Positions 42,857-51,974 of a DNA stretch of 64,000 nt are shown here, one piece after another (positions within the stretch are counted from its first letter, which is position 1; every line of letters begins with the position of its first letter). A model generated the notes under the pieces. That model was given only the letters and a program-made list of their open reading frames with translations. It was not told the origin of the DNA and did no database searches. This DNA comes from Teichococcus rhizosphaerae (GTDB lineage Bacteria > Pseudomonadota > Alphaproteobacteria > Acetobacterales > Acetobacteraceae): assembly GCF_002631185.1 (NCBI RefSeq), contig NZ_PDNU01000023.1, positions 1-64,000 on the forward strand, given 5' to 3'. Both the position numbers and the translations under genes were made by a program.

Positions 42857-44275
42857 TCAGGCGGCGCCCCGTTCCCCCGTGGAAAGGGCGCGCAGGTCGT
42901 CCACGAAGCGGTCGCGCCAGCGTTCCAGGCTGTTGTGGCGCATCACCCGCAGCATGGCGGCGTGGCGCTCGCGGCGCTCCTCCAGCGGCATGGCCAGCGC
43001 CCGGGCCAGGGCGGCGGCGACGCCCGCCTCGTCATGCGGGTTGACCAGCAGGGCGGCGTCCAGCTCGCGCGCCGCGCCGGCGAATTGCGAGAGCACCAGC
43101 GCGCCCGGATCGGCCGGATCCTGCGCCGCGACGTATTCCTTGGCCACGAGGTTCATGCCGTCGCGCAGCGGCGTCACCAGCCCGACCCGCGCGGCGGCGT
43201 AGAGCGGCATCAGCGCGCGGCGGGGGAAGGAGCGGTTGAGGTAGCGCAGCGGCATCCAGTCCAGGTCGGCGAAGCGGCCATTGATGCGGCCGGCCTCCCC
43301 CTCCAGCTCCCGCCGGATGGCCTGGTAGGCCTCCACATCCGTGCGCGAGGGCGGCGCGATCTGGAGGTATTCCACCCGCCGGTGCCATTCGGAGTGCCTG
43401 GCCAGGAAGCGCTCATAGGCGGCGAAGCGCTGGCGCAGACCCTTGGAATAGTCCAGCCGCTCCACGCTCATCATCAGGGCGCGGCCGGCGAGGCCGGAGC
43501 GCAGGGCGGCGAGCTGCGGCTCGCCCGCGCCGGCCACCGCCTCGGCCCGCAGCGCATCGACATCGACGCCGATCGGGTAGACCCCGGTGCGGACCAGCCG
43601 GCCCTCGACGGAGACCGCGCCGCCCTCCAGCGCCGTCCCGCCCAGCTCGCGGCAGGCATAGTCGGCGAAGGCGGTGCGGTCGCCCTCCGTCTGGAAGCCG
43701 ATCAGGTCGTACTGGCAAAGGGCGCGCACCAGCTCGGCATGCACCGGCACCGTCATCAGCACGGATGGCGCCGCGAAGGGGGTGTGCAGGAAGATGCCGA
43801 TGCGGTTTTGCAGGCCGAGGTCCCGCAGCGCCCCGGCCAGGCAGAGCAGGTGGAAGTCATGCGCCCAGATGACGTCGTCCGGCGCCACAAGGTCGGCGAG
43901 GTGACGGGCGAAATGGGCGTTGACGCGGCGGTAGCCCTCGAATTCCTGCCAGTCGAACCGGGCGAGGCCGGTCTGGTGGTGCAGGATCGGCCAGAGCGTG
44001 CCGTTGGCGAAGCCGCGGTAGTAGTCGTCGTAGTCCCGCTGCGTCAGGTCGGTGGTGTAGAGCGTGACGGGGCCGCTGCGCGCCACGGCGGGGGGCAGGC
44101 CCGGCGGCAGGCTCTCGGGCGGCACCACGTCCGGCACCGTCTGGCCGGACCAGCCGAACCACAGGCCGCCCGTGTGGCGCAGCGCGTCCATCACGCCGGC
44201 CGCCAGGCCGCCCGCGGTGGCCTCGCCCTCGGTGATGGGGGCCACACGGTTGGAAACCACGACCAGTCGCGACAT
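42857..44275 (-). CDS. otsA: Trehalose-6-phosphate synthase
   Basis: 472 residues, GT20 family. Start [11 protein letters not shown], then [13 protein letters not shown], substrate loop [17 protein letters not shown], catalytic-site [25 protein letters not shown]-like region [29 protein letters not shown], and the UDP-sugar site [16 protein letters not shown]. It forms trehalose 6-phosphate from UDP-glucose and glucose 6-phosphate. No otsB was seen in the window. It starts 15 bases downstream of the ABC exporter gene, so it is probably in one operon with it. Confidence 0.95.
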   Translation of the reverse strand: MSRLVVVSNRVAPITEGEATAGGLAAGVMDALRHTGGLWFGWSGQTVPDVVPPESLPPGLPPAVARSGPVTLYTTDLTQRDYDDYYRGFANGTLWPILHHQTGLARFDWQEFEGYRRVNAHFARHLADLVAPDDVIWAHDFHLLCLAGALRDLGLQNRIGIFLHTPFAAPSVLMTVPVHAELVRALCQYDLIGFQTEGDRTAFADYACRELGGTALEGGAVSVEGRLVRTGVYPIGVDVDALRAEAVAGAGEPQLAALRSGLAGRALMMSVERLDYSKGLRQRFAAYERFLARHSEWHRRVEYLQIAPPSRTDVEAYQAIRRELEGEAGRINGRFADLDWMPLRYLNRSFPRRALMPLYAAARVGLVTPLRDGMNLVAKEYVAAQDPADPGALVLSQFAGAARELDAALLVNPHDEAGVAAALARALAMPLEERRERHAAMLRVMRHNSLERWRDRFVDDLRALSTGERGAA

Positions 44276-44290
44276 GCGCGCAACACCCCT

Positions 44291-46069
44291 TCACGCCGCC
44301 TCCGGCAGCTCCGGCAGGTTCCCGGAGTGCTGCTGGCGCAGCAATTCGCGATACGGGCCGTGGCGGCGGGCCAGCTCGGAGGGCGGTCCGTCCTCCACGA
44401 TCCGGCCGTGATTCATCACGATGATTCTGTCGAAATTTTGCAGGGTCGAGAGGCGGTGCGCGATGGCGATGACGGTGCGGCCGCGCATCAGGCTGTCGAG
44501 CGCCGCCTGGATGGCCCGCTCGCTCTCGCTGTCCAGCGCCGAGGTGGCCTCGTCCAGCAGCAGGATGGGCGTGTCCTTCAGCAGCGCGCGGGCGATGGCC
44601 AGGCGCTGCCGCTGGCCGCCCGAGAGCTTCACGCCCCGGTTGCCCACCACCGTGCCGAACCCTTCCGGCAGGGCCTCGATGAAGGCGCGGCAATGTGCCA
44701 TCCCGGCGGCGCGCAGCACCTCCTCCTCGGTCGCGCCGGGGCGGCCGTAGCGGATGTTCTCCAGCACGCTGCGGTGGAACAGGGCGGTGTCCTGCGGCAC
44801 CACGGCAAGCGCCGTGTGCAGGCTCTCCAGCGTCACGTCGCGCAGATCCTGGCCGTCGATCAGCACGCGGCCCGAATCGGGGTCGTAGAAGCGTTGCAGC
44901 AGGGACAGCACGGTGGACTTGCCCGCGCCCGAGAAGCCCACCAGCCCGACCCGCTGGCCGGGCGGCACCACCAGGTCGAACGCCTCCAGCACGGCGCCGC
45001 GGCCGGGATAGGCGAAGCGCACCGCCTCGAACCGCACCTCGCCCGCGCCGGGGACGAGCGGCACGGCGCCGGGGCGGTCCTCCAGCGCGTGCGGCACCAG
45101 CAGGGCGCCGGTGGCCTCCTCCAGCCGGGCGAGCTGCTGGGTCAGCTCGACCAGCGCCACCGCGATGTCGCGCGTGCCGTGCAGGATGGTGAGCGAGAGG
45201 GTGGCCAGCAGCGCCACGTCCCCCACCGAGGCCTGGCCGCGCTGCCACAGCAGCAGCGCCGCCGCCAGCACGGCGCCCGCCATCAGCACGGTCAGCACGG
45301 CGTGGATCGTCCGCAGCTTCTCCATGTAGAGCAGGCTGCGCCGGTGCGCGCCGATCTCGGCGCCCACCGCCTCGGCGATCCGGGCGCGCTCGCGCAGCGT
45401 GGCGCCGAAGGCGCGCATGACGCCGATATTGCCCACCACATCCACCAGCTCGCCATCGATGGCGGCGGCGCTGCTGGCGTGCTGGCGGTGCAGCGACACG
45501 CCGCGCCGCGCCAGCCGGTGCATCAGCAGCCCGATGGCCAGCGCCACGACCGAGAGGACCAGCGCCAGCGGCAGGTGGATGATGCCGGTGAACAGGATGG
45601 CGCCGATCACGGCCGCGCTGGGCGGCACCACGTTCCAGGCCAGGGTGTTCTCCACCGTGAAGGCGGCCTGGGCGGTGGCGGAGACGCGGGCGGCGAGCGC
45701 CCCGGGCAATCGGTCGGCGAAGTAGCCGGGGGTGTGGCCGGCGAGATGGGCGAAGAGGTCGCGCCGGATGTCGCCGGTGACGGCGGTGAAGCTGCGCGCC
45801 GCCGCCCAGCCGCCGACGCGCCACAGCAGGTTGTCCGCCGCGATGATGGCGCAGAGCAGCAAGAAGGCTGGCCAGACGCGGCCGGCCGCCGCCTCCGGCC
45901 CCGCCGCCACGATGTCGATCAGGTGCTTCAGCCCGTATTGCGCCGAGATGGAGCACAGCACCGCCAGCAGCACGGCGCCGAACACCACCGCATGGCCAAG
46001 CGGCCGGCGCCGGGCATAGCGGAAGAGGAAACCGAAGGCGGAGGAAGATGGCGCGGGGGTTGCGGTCAA
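44291..46069 (-). CDS. ABC exporter, fused membrane and ATPase domains
   Basis: 592 residues from a TTG at 46069. Six-helix membrane domain (about 20-310), then nucleotide-binding domain with Walker A GFSGAGKST, Q-loop VVPQDTALFH, signature LSGGQRQRLAIARAL, Walker B ILLLDEATSALD and H-loop AIAHRLST. MsbA/lipid A exporter-like half transporter that would act as a homodimer. Substrate unknown; its pairing with otsA and a divergent GT4 gene hints at a sugar-containing compound. Divergent from the glycosyltransferase gene. Confidence 0.9.
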   Translation of the reverse strand: MTATPAPSSSAFGFLFRYARRRPLGHAVVFGAVLLAVLCSISAQYGLKHLIDIVAAGPEAAAGRVWPAFLLLCAIIAADNLLWRVGGWAAARSFTAVTGDIRRDLFAHLAGHTPGYFADRLPGALAARVSATAQAAFTVENTLAWNVVPPSAAVIGAILFTGIIHLPLALVLSVVALAIGLLMHRLARRGVSLHRQHASSAAAIDGELVDVVGNIGVMRAFGATLRERARIAEAVGAEIGAHRRSLLYMEKLRTIHAVLTVLMAGAVLAAALLLWQRGQASVGDVALLATLSLTILHGTRDIAVALVELTQQLARLEEATGALLVPHALEDRPGAVPLVPGAGEVRFEAVRFAYPGRGAVLEAFDLVVPPGQRVGLVGFSGAGKSTVLSLLQRFYDPDSGRVLIDGQDLRDVTLESLHTALAVVPQDTALFHRSVLENIRYGRPGATEEEVLRAAGMAHCRAFIEALPEGFGTVVGNRGVKLSGGQRQRLAIARALLKDTPILLLDEATSALDSESERAIQAALDSLMRGRTVIAIAHRLSTLQNFDRIIVMNHGRIVEDGPPSELARRHGPYRELLRQQHSGNLPELPEAA

Positions 46070-46201
46070 AGCAGCCTACTTTTCGCCATAATGGATTTGT
46101 ACAAGCACGGTCGAAGTAAAGGCGCCGACCGGATTTTTCAATATCAACGGCCCTGCACTCAAATAAAACTTGTGATCTGCCTGAGAAAAGGGATCGCGTT
46201 C
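46070..46201. promoter_or_regulatory. AT-rich divergent promoter region (ABC exporter / GT4)
   Basis: 132 bases between oppositely directed start codons. Much lower in GC than its surroundings (TTTTTCAATATCAA, AAATAAAACTTG), as expected for promoters in this genome. No particular regulator site was recognised. Confidence 0.5.
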
Positions 46202-47260
46202 ATGCGTATCGCGCAAATTTCGCCGCTGTTCGAGGCGGTTCCGCCGAAGTTGTATGGCGGGACGGAACGCGTTGTCTCCTCCCTGACCGAGGAGCTGGTG
46301 GCCATGGGCCACGACGTCACGCTCTTCGCCAGCGGCGACTCCGTGACCGCCGCCCGGCTCGCCGCGATGCGCGACCAGGCTCTGCGCCTCGACCCCACCG
46401 TGAAGGACTGGGTGGCGCACTACTACAAGATGGTCGAGCAGATCGCCCAGCGCGCCGGCGAGTTCGACATCATCCACTCCCATATCGACTATTTCCCGCT
46501 CGGGCTGCTGGACCGGCAGGCCACGCCGTTCCTCACCACCCTGCATGGTCGGCTCGACCTGCCGGAATTCAAGATGATCTACGAGACCTACGGGCACACG
46601 CCCTTCGTCTCGATCTCCGACAACCAGCGCCTGCCGATCCCCCGCCTGAACTGGGCGCGCACCGTGCTGCACGGCATGCCGGCCGACCGGCTGACGCCGC
46701 AGCCGGTGGAGCAGAAGTACTTCGCCTTTCTCGGCCGCGTCTCGCCGGAGAAGGGGCTGGACCGCGCCATCCGCATCGCCGCCCGCGCCGGCGTCAAGCT
46801 GAAGGTCGCCGCCAAGATCGACGACGCGGACCGCGCCTACTACAACCGCGAGATCTCGCCGCTGATGAACCAGCCGCATGTCGAGTATATCGGCGAGATC
46901 AATGACAGCCAGAAGCCGGAGTTCCTGTCCGGCGCCCATGCCCTGCTGTTCCCGATCGACTGGCCGGAGCCCTTCGGCCTGGTCATGATCGAGGCGATGG
47001 CCTGCGGCACGCCGGTCATCGCCATGCGCCGCGGCTCGGTGCCGGAGGTGCTGGAGAACGGGCTGACCGGCTTCATCATCGAGAACGAGGACGAGGCGGT
47101 GGCCGCCGTGCCGCGCATCGCGGAGCTGGACCGCGCGCGCATCCGCAGGCGGTTCGAGGAGCGCTTCACCGCCCGCCGCATGGCGGAGGACTACGTCTCC
47201 GTCTACCAGCAGCTGATCGAGGCGGCCAAGAAGCTGCGCCTGCGGGCGGTCAACGCCTGA
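46202..47260 (+). CDS. Glycosyltransferase family 4 protein
   Basis: 352 residues from ATG 46202 with AAGGGATC upstream. GT-B fold: N-terminal PPKLYGGTERVVSSLTEELVAMGHDVTLFAS, FDIIHSHIDYFPL, and C-terminal FAFLGRVSPEKGLDRAIRIAARAG, PIDWPEPFGLVMIEAMACGTPVIAMRRGSVPEVLENGLTGFI with the EX7E nucleotide-sugar motif. Transfers a sugar from a nucleotide donor, acceptor unknown. A very long open frame on this strand runs through the antisense of otsA and the ABC gene into this gene, but the ribosome site, AT-rich leader and homology set the start at 46202. Confidence 0.92.
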   Translation: MRIAQISPLFEAVPPKLYGGTERVVSSLTEELVAMGHDVTLFASGDSVTAARLAAMRDQALRLDPTVKDWVAHYYKMVEQIAQRAGEFDIIHSHIDYFPLGLLDRQATPFLTTLHGRLDLPEFKMIYETYGHTPFVSISDNQRLPIPRLNWARTVLHGMPADRLTPQPVEQKYFAFLGRVSPEKGLDRAIRIAARAGVKLKVAAKIDDADRAYYNREISPLMNQPHVEYIGEINDSQKPEFLSGAHALLFPIDWPEPFGLVMIEAMACGTPVIAMRRGSVPEVLENGLTGFIIENEDEAVAAVPRIAELDRARIRRRFEERFTARRMAEDYVSVYQQLIEAAKKLRLRAVNA

Positions 47261-47308
47261 GGCGGGACGCGGGGGACGGGCGTTCCCCCGCGCGGCTTCC
47301 TCCCGATC

Positions 47309-47337
47309 GGCCGGCGGGCGGTGCCCGCCGGCCTTTT
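47309..47337. terminator. Rho-independent terminator
   Basis: GGCCGGCGGGC - GGT - GCCCGCCGGCC followed by TTTT. Perfect 11-base stem between the convergent GT4 and permease genes, 49 bases after the GT4 stop. Confidence 0.88.
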
Positions 47338-47338
47338 C

Positions 47339-49045
47339 TCATCCTCCCCGCCGCATGGCCCGGACCAGGACCAGCACGGGAACCAGCCCCACCGCCACGA
47401 TCAGCAGCGCCGCCGTGGAGGCTTCGGCCAGGCGCTCGTCGGATGCCAGGTTGTGCACGCGCACGGCCAGCGTATCGAGGTCGAAGGGCCGGACGATGAG
47501 GGTGGCGGGCAGCTCCTTCATCGTGTCCACAAACACCAGAACGGCCGCGGCGAGCAGCGCGCCGCGCGCCAGCGGCGCCTCCACCCGGCGGATGGCCGCG
47601 CCCGGGCCGCAGCCCAGCGTGCGCGCGGCCTGGAACAGGCTGGGCTTCAGCCGTGCCAGCCCGCTTTCCACCGCCGACTGCCCCACCGCCAGGAAGCGCA
47701 CCAGATAGGCGAAGACCAGCGCCACCATGCTGCCCGAGAGCAGCAGCCCGGTGGAGACGCCGAATTGCGCCCGCATCCAGCCATCCAGCGCGTTGTCGGC
47801 CAGCCCGAAGGGCACCAGCGTGCCGACGGCGATGACCGAGCCCGGCACCGCGTAGCCCAGCCCCGCCACCCGGTTGGCGATGCCGGAAAGGCGGGAAGGG
47901 TAGAGCCGCAGCCCCCAGCCCAGCAGCGCCGCCAGCGCCACGCCGATCAGCGCCGTGGTGCCGGCCAGCAGCAGCGAGTTGCGGGCGAAGGGCAGATAGC
48001 GGTGGGGCGCCAGCGCGTCGCCCTGCTCCAGCATCAGCCAGAGCAGCCCGCCCGCCGGAATGGCGAAGCCCACCAGCACCGGCAGGGCGCAGAAGGCGGT
48101 GGCGGCCCAGGCCTTCATGCCGCGCAGCTCCACCGGGCGCAGCGGCGGCTGGCGGGTGGTGGTGGAGTGGAAGCGCCGGCCGCCGCGCGAGGCGTGCTCG
48201 GCCAGCAGCAGCAGCGCCACCACGCCCAGCAGGCAGGCGGCAAGCTGGCTGGCGGCGCCGCGATCCCCCATGCCGAACCAGGCCTCGTAGATGCCGGTGG
48301 TGAAGGTGCGGACGGCGAAGTAGTCCACCGTGCCGAAATCGGCCAGCGTCTCCATCAGCACGAGGCCGGTGCCGGCGGCGAGCGCCGGCCGCGCCAGGGG
48401 CAGCGCCACGCGCAGGAAGGCGCGGGGCAGCGAAAGCCCCAATGTGCGGGAAGCCTCGATCAGGCAGGTGCTCTGCTGCAGGAAGGCGGCGCGGCAGAGC
48501 AGGTACACGTAAGGGTAGAGCACGGCGGCCAGCATCAGCGCCGCGCCGGGCAGGCTGCGGATCTCGGGGAACCAGTACTCGCCCCAGCGCAGCCCGGTGG
48601 CGCCGCGGAGGGCGGTCTGCACCGGGCCCGCGCCATCCAGCAGCCAGGTGTAGAGATAGCCGCACACATAGGCCGGCATGGCCATCGGCAGCAGCAGCGC
48701 GATCTCCAGCGAGCGGCGGCCGGGGAAGCGGCAGGCCGTGACCAGCCAGGCGCAGGCCACCCCCGTGACCGCCGCCATCAGCGCCACCAGCGCGCCGAGC
48801 TGCAGCGAGTTGCCCAGATAGGGCAGCAGGCTGGTCCGCAGGATGTGGTGCCAGACCTGGCTTCCGCCGCCGCCGAAGATCGGGGCCACGGCATCGGCCA
48901 GCACCGCCAGAACCGGCAGCGCCACCAGCAGCGCCACCAGCCAGCCCGCGCGCGCCCAGGGCGGCACGCGGCCGCGGGATGGCTGCGGGGCCGGAGCGGC
49001 CGCTTGCGTGGCCGGACGGGAAGAGGGGAGGGTGGTGACTGACAC
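47339..49045 (-). CDS. Iron(III)-type ABC transporter permease (FbpB-like)
   Basis: 568 residues, two fused halves of about six membrane helices each, as in FbpB/SfuB permeases. Each half carries the EAA-type loop (EASRTLGLSLPRAFLRVALPLARPAL and QAARTLGCGPGAAIRRVEAPLARGAL), followed by FVDTMKELPATLIVRPFDLDTLAVRVHNLASDERL, typical of iron permeases. It would import Fe(III) across the inner membrane with a binding protein and ATPase that are not in the window. Confidence 0.9.
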   Translation of the reverse strand: MSVTTLPSSRPATQAAAPAPQPSRGRVPPWARAGWLVALLVALPVLAVLADAVAPIFGGGGSQVWHHILRTSLLPYLGNSLQLGALVALMAAVTGVACAWLVTACRFPGRRSLEIALLLPMAMPAYVCGYLYTWLLDGAGPVQTALRGATGLRWGEYWFPEIRSLPGAALMLAAVLYPYVYLLCRAAFLQQSTCLIEASRTLGLSLPRAFLRVALPLARPALAAGTGLVLMETLADFGTVDYFAVRTFTTGIYEAWFGMGDRGAASQLAACLLGVVALLLLAEHASRGGRRFHSTTTRQPPLRPVELRGMKAWAATAFCALPVLVGFAIPAGGLLWLMLEQGDALAPHRYLPFARNSLLLAGTTALIGVALAALLGWGLRLYPSRLSGIANRVAGLGYAVPGSVIAVGTLVPFGLADNALDGWMRAQFGVSTGLLLSGSMVALVFAYLVRFLAVGQSAVESGLARLKPSLFQAARTLGCGPGAAIRRVEAPLARGALLAAAVLVFVDTMKELPATLIVRPFDLDTLAVRVHNLASDERLAEASTAALLIVAVGLVPVLVLVRAMRRGG

Positions 49046-49159
49046 GCGAATGCGACTGCCTTTCAGCCGCGATTAGCACCACTGCCCCTCCGGCGCAAAG
49101 CAAACCCGCCCCTCTTTTGGCGCCCCCTGGCGCTTCCGGGGCGGGTCCGTGGCCGCGCC

Positions 49160-49810
49160 CTATTCGGTGGCGCCGGCCTTGCGCGCTTCCCACTGCGCCA
49201 CGGTGGTGCGGGGGATCTCCAGCCGGTCCCGCGTGCGGGTGTACCAGGCGCTGCCATGCATGCGGCCGAGAAGCTCGAGCTTCGGCGTGTCGATGTAGTA
49301 CTTCTCGGGGTTCAGCACGCAATCGTCCCGGACGTGCAGGGCCAGCACCCGGCCCAGCACCAGCGTGTGGTGGCCGACGGGCACGAGCTGGAAGGTCTCG
49401 CACTCCATCGCCGCCGGGCTCTCCGCGATGCGCGGCGGCGCCACGCGCGTGCTGGCCGCCTTCTCCAGCCCCACCTCGTCCAGCTCGTCCACGCCGGGGG
49501 GGAAGTCGGTGGCGGTGGCGCTCATGGCCGGGCCCAGCGCCTCGTTCACCAGGCAGACGACGAACTGGCCGGTGGCGCGGATGTTGGCCAGCGTGTCCTT
49601 CACCGGCGCGTCCTTCTCCGGGCGCGGGCCGCAGGAGAAGCCCACCACCGGCGGCTTGTCGCCGAAGGCATTGAAGAAGGAATAGGGCGCGGCGTTCACC
49701 ACGCCCGCTCCATCCTGCGTCACCACCCAGGCGATCGGGCGCGGCACGATGGTGGACACCATCAGCTTGTAGGCCTCGCGGGTCGGGATCGTCTCGAAAT
49801 CGAACAGCAT
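49160..49810 (-). CDS. Flavin reductase-like (FMN-binding split barrel) protein
   Basis: 216 residues from ATG 49810. Flavin_Reduct signature: STIVPRPIAWVVTQDGAGVVNAAPYSFFNAFGDKPPVVGFSCG (about 18-60), KDTLANIRATGQFVVCLVNE, and a late LVLGRVLALHVRD. These proteins reduce or bind FMN and often partner with monooxygenases. 38 bases after the hydroxyacid dehydrogenase gene on the same strand, so likely co-transcribed. Confidence 0.88.
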   Translation of the reverse strand: MLFDFETIPTREAYKLMVSTIVPRPIAWVVTQDGAGVVNAAPYSFFNAFGDKPPVVGFSCGPRPEKDAPVKDTLANIRATGQFVVCLVNEALGPAMSATATDFPPGVDELDEVGLEKAASTRVAPPRIAESPAAMECETFQLVPVGHHTLVLGRVLALHVRDDCVLNPEKYYIDTPKLELLGRMHGSAWYTRTRDRLEIPRTTVAQWEARKAGATE

Positions 49811-49847
49811 GCGGGATTGTTTCCGGAGAAAGGGAGGAGGGGCTGTC

Positions 49848-50819
49848 TCAGCCCACCTTGTGCGGGGCGGGCTCGCCGCGCAGCAGCACGGCGTCGAGGT
49901 TGTCGAGGCAGCGGAAGCCCATGGCATCCCGCGTCTCCACCGTGGCGCTGCCGAGATGCGGCAGCAGCACCAGGTTGGGCGTGGTGTGGTAGCCCTCGAA
50001 GATGTTCGGTTCGCCGTCGAACACATCGAGGCCGGCGGCGCGCAGGTGGCCCGATTGCAGCGCCGCGCAGAGCGCCGCGTCATCCACCGTGGTGCCGCGC
50101 CCGGTGTTGACGACGATGGCGCCCCGCCGCAGCAGGGCGATGCGCCGCGCATCCAGCCAGTGCCGCGTGGCCGCGCCGCCGGGGATGTGCATGGAGAGCA
50201 CGTCGATGGCGCCGAGGAACGCCGTGTCGTCGGCGTGGTAGGTGGCGCCCTGCTCCTCCGCCTCGGGCAGGCGGTTGCGGTTGCGGTAGTGGATCTCCAT
50301 CCCGAAGCCGCGCGCCATCCGCGCCAGCGCCTGGCCGATCCGGCCCATGCCGAGGATGCCGAGGCGCTTGTTCTCCAGCGTCACGCCCATGAGCTGGGTG
50401 GGCGCCCAGCCGGTCCAGCCACGGGCGCGCACCAGCCGCTCCGCCTCGCCGCCGCGCCGGGCGGCGGTCAGGATCAGCAGCATGGCGATCTCGGCCGTGG
50501 CCACGCTCAGCACGTCCGGCGTGTTGGTCACGGTGATGCCGCGCGCCGCCGCCGCCGCCAGGTCGATATGGTCGGTGCCGACGCTGAAGGTGGCGATGAC
50601 CTTCACGCTGTCCGGCAGGGCCGCGATGCTCTCGGCCTTCATCGGGTCGCCGGCGGCGCAGAGGATGCCCGCCGCGCCTCCCTCCGCCGCCGCCCCGGCG
50701 ATCTGCGCGCCCGTCATCGGCACGTCGGCGGGGTTGGGGATGGTGATGTAGTCCCGCTGCGCCCGCGCCTCGACGGCGTCCGGAAAGCGGCGGGTCAGCA
50801 GGAGGGCGGGCTTGCTCAT
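49848..50819 (-). CDS. D-2-hydroxyacid dehydrogenase (GyaR-like)
   Basis: 323 residues. NAD site LGILGMGRIGQALARMARGFGMEIHYRNR (about 147-175), catalytic Arg in VNTGRGTTVDDAAL, Glu in DVFDGEPNI and His in VLLPHLGSATVETRDAMG. Acts on glyoxylate, hydroxypyruvate or similar. It starts 5 bases after a paralogous gene ends, forming a tandem pair. Confidence 0.9.
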   Translation of the reverse strand: MSKPALLLTRRFPDAVEARAQRDYITIPNPADVPMTGAQIAGAAAEGGAAGILCAAGDPMKAESIAALPDSVKVIATFSVGTDHIDLAAAAARGITVTNTPDVLSVATAEIAMLLILTAARRGGEAERLVRARGWTGWAPTQLMGVTLENKRLGILGMGRIGQALARMARGFGMEIHYRNRNRLPEAEEQGATYHADDTAFLGAIDVLSMHIPGGAATRHWLDARRIALLRRGAIVVNTGRGTTVDDAALCAALQSGHLRAAGLDVFDGEPNIFEGYHTTPNLVLLPHLGSATVETRDAMGFRCLDNLDAVLLRGEPAPHKVG

Positions 50820-50824
50820 GCGGA

Positions 50825-51811
50825 TCAGCTCCAGATCGGGTCGATGGGCGGGCGGCCGCCGAGCACGGCCGCGATGTTGTCGAGGCAGCGGTGGCCCATG
50901 GCGTCGCGCGTTTCCACCGTGCCGCTGCCGACATGCGGCGACAGCGCCACGTTGGGCAGCTCGATGAAGCGGCGGTCGAAGCGCGGCTCGCCCTCGAACA
51001 CGTCGAGGCCGGCGGCGGCGATGTGGCCGTCGCGCAGCAGCGCGATCAGCGCCTCCTCGTCGATCAGCCCGCCGCGCGCGGCGTTCACCACCACCGCGCC
51101 GCGCGGCAGCAGGCGCAGCGTCTCGCCGTTCAGCACATGGCGGGTGGCGGGCGTCAGCGGCGAATGGAGCGAGAGGAACTGGCTCTGCCGCAGCAGGTCG
51201 TGCAGCGATGCCACGTAGTGCGCGCCTTCCTCCATGGCGGGCGGCAGCGGGGCCACGTCATGGTAGAGCACGCGCATGTCGAAGCCGCGCGCGCGCCGCG
51301 CGACCGCCCGCCCGATCCGCCCCATGCCGAGGATGCCGAGCGTCTTGTCCCAGACGCGCACGCCCAGGAAGTCGCCCATGCTGCGTGGCCCCCAGGCGTC
51401 TCGCCGCATCAGCGCATCGGCCTCCGGCAGGCGGCGGGCGGCGGAAAGCAGCAGGGAGAAGGCGAGGTCGGCGGTGCAGCCGGTCAGCACGTCCGGCGTG
51501 TTGGTGACGATGAGGCCGCGCGCCTTGGCCGCCGCCACGTCCACATGGTCGAACCCCACCGAGCAGGTGGCGGCCACCTTCACCTGGGGCGGGAGGGCGG
51601 CGATGTATTCGGCATCGAGCCGGAAGCCGGAGCTGAACAGCAGGGCCTCGGCGGCGTGGCCGCGCAGCAGGTCGAGCGATTCCTCGCGCCCGAAATCCCG
51701 CTCCACCGCGATGGCACCGTCATATTCCGCCGCCGCCCGGGCCGTGATGGCGGGCGGCATGCGCCGGACCGAGACGAGGCGATGGCGCGCTGCCGCGCTC
51801 TGTGCGGACAT
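50825..51811 (-). CDS. D-2-hydroxyacid dehydrogenase, second copy
   Basis: 328 residues from ATG 51811 (AGGAAG upstream). NAD site LGILGMGRIGRAVARRARGFDMRVLYHD, catalytic Arg in VNAARGGLIDEEAL, Glu in DVFEGEPRF, His in ALSPHVGSGTVETRDAMGHR. Clearly paralogous to the next gene but well diverged in the N-terminal substrate domain. First gene of the unit; divergent from the SDR gene. Confidence 0.9.
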   Translation of the reverse strand: MSAQSAAARHRLVSVRRMPPAITARAAAEYDGAIAVERDFGREESLDLLRGHAAEALLFSSGFRLDAEYIAALPPQVKVAATCSVGFDHVDVAAAKARGLIVTNTPDVLTGCTADLAFSLLLSAARRLPEADALMRRDAWGPRSMGDFLGVRVWDKTLGILGMGRIGRAVARRARGFDMRVLYHDVAPLPPAMEEGAHYVASLHDLLRQSQFLSLHSPLTPATRHVLNGETLRLLPRGAVVVNAARGGLIDEEALIALLRDGHIAAAGLDVFEGEPRFDRRFIELPNVALSPHVGSGTVETRDAMGHRCLDNIAAVLGGRPPIDPIWS

Positions 51812-51974
51812 GGCTTCCTGAACTCCCGTGTTTTGCGGGTAGCTTAACCGCGTCCCCGGCCCTGGCCAGACCCCCCTTCCCAGGAATGCCCCACCCTGCC
51901 CGGAATGGCCGTCTTGCCAGGGGCGGGGGAAGGGTTCACCGTCCGCGCCCTTTCCTGTCGGGAGTGTGTGGACC

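Noticed and set aside
42593-46201. Very long plus-strand open frame (about 1,200 codons) ahead of the GT4 gene
   Set aside because: It is antisense to the deoxyribosyltransferase-family, otsA and ABC exporter genes, which have clear family motifs. High GC leaves few stop codons in this phase, and the translation is low-complexity Arg/Gly/His/Gln.
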